This document shows, one piece after another, positions 56,251-64,000 of a DNA stretch of 64,000 nucleotides. This DNA comes from Omphalotus guepiniiformis (taxonomy: Eukaryota; Basidiomycota; Agaricomycetes; Agaricales; Omphalotaceae). Both the position numbers and the translations under genes were made by a program. Location: NCBI GenBank assembly GCA_028554645.1, contig JAQOOI010000076.1:1916297-1980296 (forward strand), in the 5' to 3' direction. Below the pieces are notes generated by a model. It was not told where the DNA came from, made no database searches, and worked only from the letters and a program-made list of their open reading frames with translations. Position 1 is the stretch's first letter; each line of letters opens with the position of its first letter.

Positions 56251-58160
56251 TATTTCTTACCGCTCAAGCACCTTTGGCCTTTTCCTGGTGTCTTCACACT
56301 CCTCCGATGGAGTAGAATGCTCACTATCTTCCGCTGTGAGCGAAGTAGGGGGAGATTCCGCTTCCTCGGAGACCTTTACTCTCTTTGTCCTCAGTCCATC
56401 AAGCGCCCCATCTGTCTGATTATCAAGATCATCAAAGTTCTTCTGAGCTTTCGCTTGTGCATCATCCTCTCCTGCGCGTCTATCAACCAAGCCTTGAACA
56501 ACTGGCGGACTTTCTCTCCTGGTTCGTTTCGGTGGAGTACCGGGCTGCAACTGTGCGTGTGACCGACGTAGTGGTTGTATCGTCTTCGGAGTCTCCGTCG
56601 CGATCACCCAATACTCTCCCATCATCGATTTCGTCACAGGAACGTTTTCGAGGGCTGATGGTGAGAGGAGGGGTGTTACACCGCACGTCGCAATCGAGGA
56701 GGGGACAGAGACCGACTACCAGATCTAGAACCGTCGTTTCCTCCCTCGGAATCGAAATCTTCATCGTCTTCGTCATCATCATACTCGACATACTCTACCT
56801 CCTCTTCACCGTCGCCGTCTGCATCAGGAGCTGCGGTAAGCTTGATTTCCATAAGTTCACGCTCGGTTTTTTCGGGTCCTCTATCATTGTCAACAACGGG
56901 ATAAGGTTGGCTCGAGACTTTGAATAGGGGTCGAACAGGATTGTTCAAAACCTGCAAGGCGGCACAGACAGCAGCAGCGGCCAGAATCGTTTGCTCTTAT
57001 CATCGGCCCGCTCACAAATTTTGCATCTGCAATGATATAACGGCGCACAGTGCTTCTCGCCAAACCTAAAGACAGAAAGTCAGATGATAATTGTGTGGTT
57101 GCTAATGTGTTAAAAAAGAAAAAACACTCGCCGCTTTGAATGCTTCGGCACTGAAGTGGGGGTAAATGTGCGGTTGGTTTGTAACAGGGGACATAGGGAA
57201 TGGGATGTATTAATCTCGGCCTTGTTCGAGAAGTACTGGGCGACACCGCAGATCGCTACTGGGACGCACGGACAAGGGTGGGGACCTGGGTTCTGACACC
57301 GCGTTCTCCTCCTTCTTGTCATCCAAAGGCGGGGGTGAAGGCGTTATAGTCTGAAATGTCGATGTAGGAAAGTACAGGACTCGTCATGGTTGAGGATTCG
57401 TCAGAAGATTTACTTGAACTTGAGGAAGTCATTGATGCACGATCATCACTGCCCCCTTGCCTTTTGCGCGTCCTATCTGCCTCTCGGCGTACATTTCTCC
57501 GTCTTTCCAACCAATCAACACCGTCGATCCAGGTGGCTTCGTTTCTAAGCTCTGCCATCACGTCCTCCAGCGTCATACGCGCCGCCCTCATGGCGGGGAT
57601 CAAAACCGATGTCAGCTCCGCATTCAATGACGAGCCGTCCCTAACGATGTTTTTTTTCCTCATCGCAGGGAGTTACAAGACCACGCATCTGCTTCTTGAT
57701 GAGCGTGGTAGGTGTTTTCGCACATAGTATATGATGGTGGTATATCCTCCCGGATTGTCGCACGTCTTGGATGCTCTTCCTCAAGTTCAGGAACTTCGTC
57801 GGCTTATCGAGATCTCTCGAGACCTTCGTCCACTGTCGTCCATGGACACGGGTGGGGTGGACCGCCTTCGCCATCCCAAGGATGACCAGGGGTTTATGGT
57901 GCCCATACCATTGGTCAGCGGGGCTGATCCAAAAACCATCTAAAATCCTGTTACGGGCCCAGTCTCCCAAGGCAAGGTCTCTAAACGCCGCTGTCTTCAG
58001 TGAGCTGCGCCAAAACTCTACGTCTTCCTCGTCATCATCCTCCGCGTCGCTCAAATCCATCTCCAAGTCGTCGCCAGACATATATCGCTCTTTTTCCCTG
58101 CCATCAAAAACCCGGTTTGCAGGGGGCCATGTTTGCTGTGTTGAAAATAAAAGCATATTC
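56251..58160 (-). CDS. Unresolved acidic, Ser/Arg-rich protein (multi-exon), minus strand
   Basis: Several minus-strand open blocks look like exons of one gene, but I could not fix all joins. The first (about 57641-58110) starts with M-S-G-D-D-L-E-M-D-L and an acidic run, then D-V-E-F-W-R-S-S-L-K-T-A-A-F-R-D. The second (57319-57663) has A-E-L-T-S-V-L-I-P-A-M-R-A-A-R and W-L-E-R-R-R. A third near 56676-56957 has V-L-N-N-P-V-R-P-L-F-K-V and a D/E-rich tract. A fourth (56257-56560) has K-R-T-R-R-E-S and K-R-V-K-V, ending K-R-P-K-V-L-E-R. The Lys/Arg motifs suggest a nuclear protein. No family was recognised. Frame problems may come from the poor-quality region that begins just right of it. Confidence 0.35.
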
Positions 58161-58199
58161 GCTTAAAGCTTTGGTTTTTGGGGTGGGGATCTGTTCCGA

Positions 58200-61100
58200 T
58201 ATTCCCAGGTAATCCCGCTCTTTAAGGCAAGTTGTGTTGGGGTTGGGTTGGGGGACTGAACGGGGTTGGGACCAAATCAGAAAATTGGTTACCCCTCCCG
58301 GCAAGGTCGATGAAAAAAACACCATACTATAAAACAAAAAATAAAAAAAACACTGGGATCCGAGCTTTTTCCCAGTCAAATCCAGAAGGCGGAAACTTTT
58401 CCGGGGCCCTCCAACCGGGCACTCTCACAGGGTCGTTCGTTATTTTTTTTATGGGAACACCACATAAACTCTGCGTCCCCCCCCCCCCCCCCAAAAGGTC
58501 CTTTCGGGGCCCACGGCAAGCACCGACACGTTAGCTTCTACACCAGGGGGGCCACTGCTCCTCAATCTTTTCATTTCTTCCATGCAATCCAAGGAATGCA
58601 AGGACAGAAACAGCGGCATTTTTTCGGTGATAGGTTTCAACATCAAATAGGTGGGCTGTGCCTCCCACGTAAGTGCAGGAAGGGGGGGGGGGGAACCCGG
58701 CCAAAAAAGCAACAAAAAAGGGGCCAAACCCCTTCTGGCCTTGTTTTCCATGGTTTCGCGGTGGGCCCCACCAGGCCACAAAGCGGCCTAGGATAGGGTT
58801 GAGTGTTGAATGGAGCGACGGTTTGGGCATTTCCGCGAAAGGTCCCGAGGCAGTTGGTAATTTGGTGCGGGAATTGATTACGACAAACCAGAGGCACAAC
58901 GAAGCAAAGGCCAAGATGTTATCGGAAATGACGAAATTTAAGGGGGGCGATAATTCTCAACTGCGAGGAAAGCAGGAGGGGAATTGTTGCTTCGGGACGG
59001 GGGGACGTTGAGGGCATGGGAATTTTTCCTAGGGCTGGGGTTTTTCGTGTGGGGTTGGGGGTCGGCCGAATTATAGCGCAACAATAGCGTGTTGCCAAAA
59101 AAAAGTATGCCGTTCTCCCACCTAAAAGGGACCAAAAAAACCACGTCCAAAGCCTCAGTAGAAAGGAAATTTTTTAGAATTCAGAAACACCGCAAAACAA
59201 AAACACTCCCCCCACTGGGGCTTGCCACTCCCAACTGAACGGAACAATATCCGACATGGAAAGTTTTGGTATTCTACCTTTCGAGGAGCCAGTTTTTTCG
59301 TACAGCTGTAATAACACCATTTTTTCATTATTTTTGCCAGAAAAGGCCGCAGCTTTTGCCATATGTCTCCGGTGACAACTATCCCGATACAGAGACGATC
59401 TCTTCCCAAATATGATGACGTTCGCAAATAATCCTAGATGAAAAATATAAGGATCTATCAAGTAACCTCATAACGCGTTATTATCGGGAGGATTTAAAAA
59501 GACGATTGGATATTTTTACCTAAATAAGGTTTCTTCCGGGGGGGAGAGGTTGGCCGGGGCCCAAGGGAAAAACCGGTGCAGTGGGGGGGGGACCTTCCCT
59601 TTTATTACAAGGACGGGAACTAAGCCGTAGATTTTGAAGGGCTTAGGGCCGGCAGGGTGAACCCATCGTTGTTTTTAGTTGGTTCCGTCGGTCGGGGTCT
59701 GTTTCGGCGACGCCCAAAAATGACGTCAATGGACGCAAAACAAAAACTAGGACGGATTGCACGCTGAAGTCCAAAGTTAATGACAACTGCCAATGGGAGA
59801 ATTATTTTTCCCACGCCACTTCTTTAGTTTATCCCCACGTGGATTTGGGGACACGGCTGGGAAAAAAAACAATGAGATAGGGGGCCCTAGGGGGGCGCCC
59901 CGATAAGATGTCTTTTGCCTTTTTAGCCTTTTTTCGTTTCTTCACGGGAAGAGTGGTTTCTTGCCCTTGCGAAACCCCCAAAACCAAGGTTTCGCCCGAT
60001 CCCTACTTGGGAGTTATGTACTGTTATGTTTTTTTTTTCTACAAATCGGGTTGTCTAATCCAAAATTTTCATCTGCACTCCTGGAAAAAAGGCCCTGGTT
60101 GCCGTAATTCCTGAGCTTTTTTCAAACCGCAGTTGAATTTCTGGTTCCCACTCGGCAGAAATGGGCCCAGATGCTAAAATCTTAGGTAAGTACAGTTAAG
60201 TACGGGCCGAAAGGGGGGGGGGGGGGGGTACGGGTGAAGGAAAATTTAAGATGGTGCAAGGTCGGGTCTTCTAGAAAAAAAAGCCTTGATTGAAAGCTGT
60301 TCTTGCTGCTTTGTCGGTTCTTTTTCCTCTCATTCCGTGGGGATATCGGCCGTGGCCGGAAGTTTGCGCTTTAATTTTTAAGATGGTTTCTTTAATTTCG
60401 GCAGTACAGTAATAAGGACACAGTAGAATGAAGGGGGATGGCCATTTAATTATTGTACCAACTTGGGGTATTCCCAATTGGACTTGACCGCGTTTTGGCA
60501 TCTACTCGTTAGGGGGAAATGGGGACTCGTTTTGTGAACCACCTACTTCTGGCCGTATGTAGAGGCTTTGTCAAACTTCTAGGCCGGCACCTAACTGGAG
60601 TATTTTTTTCTTTTCCGTTATTAGGTTAGGGGGGTCACTTTGGGGACATTAAGGTGACAAAACGGAACCTGCAAATCCTTCGCTAACAAAAATCATGAAG
60701 CCATTGTGAGGTTAACGAGTCGATTGGGACCTTGGCTTGTGGCGTAGTTTTTTAACTCCTCGGCTAGCGATATATCTGTACTGTACGTTACCCTGACAAT
60801 TTTCCAAATTGGTTGGGTCCCCCCCCCCCAAAAAAAGCTAGAGCTTTTTTTGTGTTTTCCCCCCTTTTAAGATTGAAATGTTTGTCACCCAGGCCAATTC
60901 CCAACAGATGACAAGTGCGTCGGGAGAGCCGCCTTAAAGTCGGCGTAGTGGAACGTACCCTTGGACTCCTGGCCCAGCTCCTAAAAACCCAGCCAAGTTT
61001 GGGAAAATGGGGGGACCATAACAACTGGAACTCATCTCCTCCACCTTCCCGGGTTGGGGGGGGACCTCCAACATTGGGGAGGGGGCAATCGGGGACTCTC

Positions 61101-61600
61101 GGGGGTACTATCTTTGTCTCAGCGCTTTTCTGGGCGCTTAGGTGGATTGCCATTTCCATTTAATAAAATTTACAGCTGTCTTTGAGAGGGGACCATGGAA
61201 CCCCTCCATTCGTCCTCGCACGAACCAGAAACCCTGAAGCTTGCTTCAGGATCAGCAAGGGAAAACAAACTTCAAAAACTCACCCGGAAATTCACAAGGG
61301 GGGGACGATTTAATTCCATTTCTTTGTAGGATGGGGCTTTTCTTAACTCTCTCTGTTCTTCGCTACCCGGTCTCAAAAAGTTCGCTTTTTTTGGCCGGCA
61401 TATTCCGGAAAGAGGGCTGTTTGTTTTGTTACCGACTCCGGGGACTTTCTCGGTGGGACGTTTCTCCTCCACGGGCTAACCACTGACGGATGTTGATTGT
61501 GGAAATGGAATAAAGGTTGATGATGTTTGCTGGCGGAAGAACCACGGGAAATGCGGATTGATGGTACATGATGATGCGTTGTTTGGCTACTCTCTCACCA
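58200..61600. other. Low-quality or degenerate stretch with long homopolymers
   Basis: Runs include 16 C at 58477-58492, 12 G at 58682-58693 and 16 G at 60213-60228, besides dozens of runs of 5-8. No open frame here shows splice logic or recognisable protein. The rest of the window has no such density. I can name nothing in it. Confidence 0.55.
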
Positions 61601-61696
61601 CACATACACCAGAGAAACGAAAGCGCCTGCGTTACAGCTTAACCTTGAACCTACTTTAGGATGGTCGTTTATGGGATTGAATCGTTGGTCGGAATA

Positions 61697-63841
61697 TGAC
61701 GATATTAGCCAGGTTGCTGGATAATGCATGGAAGAAGGATCCGGCGCTGACGCTGAGGTTGATCTGGCAATTGAGGAGCATTCATGATGAGAGGAAAAAT
61801 CTGAAAAGGAAGGCTTTTATCCCCCGGTATGTCTAGTGCTTTATCTGTCCCGCAATTCGGAAATGATTCATTTTGATTTGTGTAGGGCCAAGGCATTTGG
61901 CTGGCTTCTTCAAGGAAGCACCCTCGGGACAGCATCTCGAACTCTCTCAATGCTTGTCAGGCCTCCGCTCTGTCCAAACAAAAAGACACCTGCGCCATGG
62001 GTTCTCTCATGGCTACTGAGAAGGATCTGGCTCAATATTCTCGCGTTGGCTACTACGAAAAAAAAACGAAAGGGCTTCACTGTATGGAATGCTACCTTCC
62101 TTCATCATTACTCGGCCCTCAATACACATACCCTGATCGCAGTTGTCAAAAAGTTCGCAGAGACTGGAGCGCAATGAGCGGCACAACTTGGAAATGCCAT
62201 GATCGTGCGGTGGTTTCGGCGTCAGCGTGTGGGTACAGAGCGGCATGAGATCTTGGAAAAGCGTGTTGGCAAACAGGGAATTTACAAAGTTATCGCGCGC
62301 TCATATATAGCTGTCGCAAGGCTCTTCACTGAGCAACTCCCGTCAGTGACTTAAACTTCACTTGGGAGATAGAGCATCTTCCCCCGGACGCTGATAAAAA
62401 GACTCGTGCGACGCTGTACAGAAAGATTTCGCTGGCGGGAAAATGGGGCTCCGTCCAATGGCGCTTCAACACGATCGGTCACACAAATATCTCCACTGCT
62501 ATCTCGCTGCTTATACATCACTCCAGGGCTGGGCTTGCGCCAATCATTTCCCGTTAGTCTTTTGGCGTCGTTGAGATGCCCGCTTACAGAATCGCTAGTT
62601 CTGGTGTGCGAGGGAGTGATGGATCACTTCGTGTTCTTCGGTCTTACTACCAGCGTTGGGTGCTCAGTCGTCTGCGTGTAAAATTATCCCTCGTTTCTGA
62701 ACCATTGATGGTCGGCCAAACAGATGGACTGAGATAAGGTACAATTCGCGTCTCGTTCTGTCTGCATGGAAGAATACACACGGAGCAACTTCTATAAACA
62801 CGACCCGGAAGGATTTCAACAGTACCTCATCGATGTGGGAGAGCGGGAAGAAAAAAGCGAAATCTCGGGTGCCGAGATCGTATGCTTCCGCATGAGATCG
62901 TAGGAAAGGTGGCTGGTACAGTTGTCTGAGAGTGCAAGCCGCTTTCGTCTAGTAGGCGTCAATAAAGTACCCGAAACTCATGGAGATGAAGAAAAATTCT
63001 GGGCGCGAGACTCAGTTGCGGAGTGCTTTGAAGCTCCAGGGTGGAATTCGCTCATTACACGTCTGAGAAAGAGGTCTGGGTCTCTCGATAGTGCAATAGC
63101 TCCGTGTGCGGATGTTTCTGGGTCTATGGGTTGCGGATAACGCATTTCCACTTCATCGAGACATGGTTCAGGCCAATCTTGCCCGCGATCTCGCTCTTTG
63201 CTCCTGCTCGCGCGTTTGGCGAAAACCAAATTTGACAGTGGATTCATTCACGTTCTCTCGGCCACACCCGAGTTCGTGGTGCTTGACAAGGAGCAGGGGT
63301 TATACTGGATCGTTGATGAGGATGTCAAATGCGAGCTTGGGGGATGAATACGAAATTTCTATGCGGTGTTTGTTGAGCTGTTGCTTGATCGTGCGGTGAA
63401 GAATAAGGTGCCGAAGGAGGAGATGATCAAGCGGGTATTTGTGTTCTCGGAATATGCAGGTTGATGCTGCTAGGGCGATGGGGTATGGGAATGTGAATTA
63501 TGGGGATCGAGAGTGAGAAGACGACGTATGATTCGTGTTAAGGAGGCGTATGAGAGGGTGGGGTATGATGTGCCGCAGATTGTTTTCTGGGATCTGTTCT
63601 AGTTATTCGACAATGGAGGTCACGGCAGAGCGAGAAGGTGTTGCGATGGTGAATGGGTTCTCGCCATCAGATGTTGAAGGTGTTTATTTGTGAGGAAGGA
63701 GAAGTGGATTGGGAGGTGATAGGAAAAGACGAAGGAGGAGGAAGGACAAGGAAAGGGAAGAGAACAAGTTTACTCCGGAGAATGTAATGAAGAAGGCGGT
63801 GATGAGGGAAAAGCTTTTTGATGGTTTGGTTGGTTGGTTAG
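61697..63841 (+). pseudogene. DUF2828 (vWA-containing) gene with many frameshifts
   Basis: Blocks of the DUF2828 family are readable in order but in changing frames. These are W-K-K-D-P-A-L-T-L-R-L-I-W and I-H-D-E-R-K near 61730-61800, then an intron (GTATGT at 61827 to TTGTAG at 61887), then A-K-A-F-G-W-L and L-N-I-L-A-L-A-T. Y-I-A-V-A-R-L-F follows near 62310, then L-D-S-A-I-A-x-C-x-D-V-S-G-S-M-G near 63090 (the MIDAS-like motif of the vWA part), V-P-K-E-E-M-I-K-R-V-F-V-F near 63410 and F-T-P-E-N-V-M-K-K-A-V-M-R near 63770. The function of this mushroom-rich family is unknown. The lesions are many; they may be real or continue the poor quality seen just upstream. Confidence 0.65.
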
Positions 63842-64000
63842 ATTGAACGCGAACTTGAAGTATGTATTGTTTCGAGTCATCTGAATTCATTTTGTATCAT
63901 TAGAAAATTCCCAACTTTATCTTCTTCTATTAGCTTAAACACCTCAGATACCCGCATTCTCAAAGATATGTATATTAGAAGTTTGTACGTATGCCAGTGT

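Noticed and set aside
58531..58914. Overlapping long frames on both strands
   Set aside because: They lie in GC-rich, homopolymer-laden sequence where frames are open by composition; no coherent protein can be read.
59715..59740. TGACGTCAATGG, reminiscent of a viral enhancer element found in vectors
   Set aside because: The match is about 12 bases, and the surrounding sequence does not match such an enhancer; treated as chance.
60788..61159. Frame with L-G-I-G-L-G-D-K-H, recalling the catalytic loop of PI3K-related kinases
   Set aside because: It is a single short motif in the homopolymer-rich region. The flanking residues do not fit the family, so it cannot be supported.

Overview
The window is nuclear DNA of a mushroom-forming basidiomycete (Agaricomycetes). 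Genes carry many short introns of about 45-70 bases with GT..AG ends and CTAAC/CTGAC-like branch points. Several families are typical of that class: a FunK1-type fungal kinase, a DUF2828 protein, a small cysteine-rich glycopeptide, a carbohydrate esterase with an N-terminal CBM1, a phenolic O-methyltransferase and several agaric-only orphan families. The species cannot be told from sequence alone. No rRNA, tRNA, CRISPR array or intact transposon was seen. All exon joins are read by eye from splice signals and reading frame.

Left part (1-11 kb). A 77-residue orphan gene is followed by a secreted precursor (847-1693) built of four repeated cysteine modules, three of which end in Lys-Arg. Each module is split by an intron at the same place. 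Next comes a tandem array on the minus strand: three copies of a small gene whose products start with MSSP and share a GG-E-F-x-A-V-G motif, interleaved with 3' fragments of an O-methyltransferase. The only near-full O-methyltransferase (7204-9257) has at least three lesions and is probably dead. A 202-residue agaric orphan closes this part.

Middle (11.9-30.5 kb). These are mostly conserved genes: tRNA-dihydrouridine synthase Dus1, a nine-exon secreted glycopeptide, a Ser-rich orphan, TIM50, inositol-3-phosphate synthase (with an apparently non-AG 3' splice site), a CBM1-CE16 acetylesterase (with an apparent 2-base exon) and a GH5 exo-beta-1,3-glucanase. The last two, with the glycopeptide, are secreted products that would act on cell walls or plant matter.

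Right part (32-58 kb). This is an accessory region with local duplications: a GFA/CENP-V-like zinc protein and its decayed copy, with an orphan tyrosinase-C-terminus-like gene between them; a single-pass membrane protein with a duplicated tail; a two-exon orphan with a 3-base first coding exon; a FunK1 kinase flanked by a gene (43.7 kb) and a decayed copy of it (39.1 kb); a RhoGAP-like protein without the arginine finger; an SDR dehydrogenase; an F-box protein; orphans; and a frameshifted membrane-protein gene.

Far right (58.2-64 kb). From 58.2 to 61.6 kb the sequence has long homopolymers and no coherent coding frame, which looks like poor-quality sequence. After it comes a badly frameshifted DUF2828 gene.
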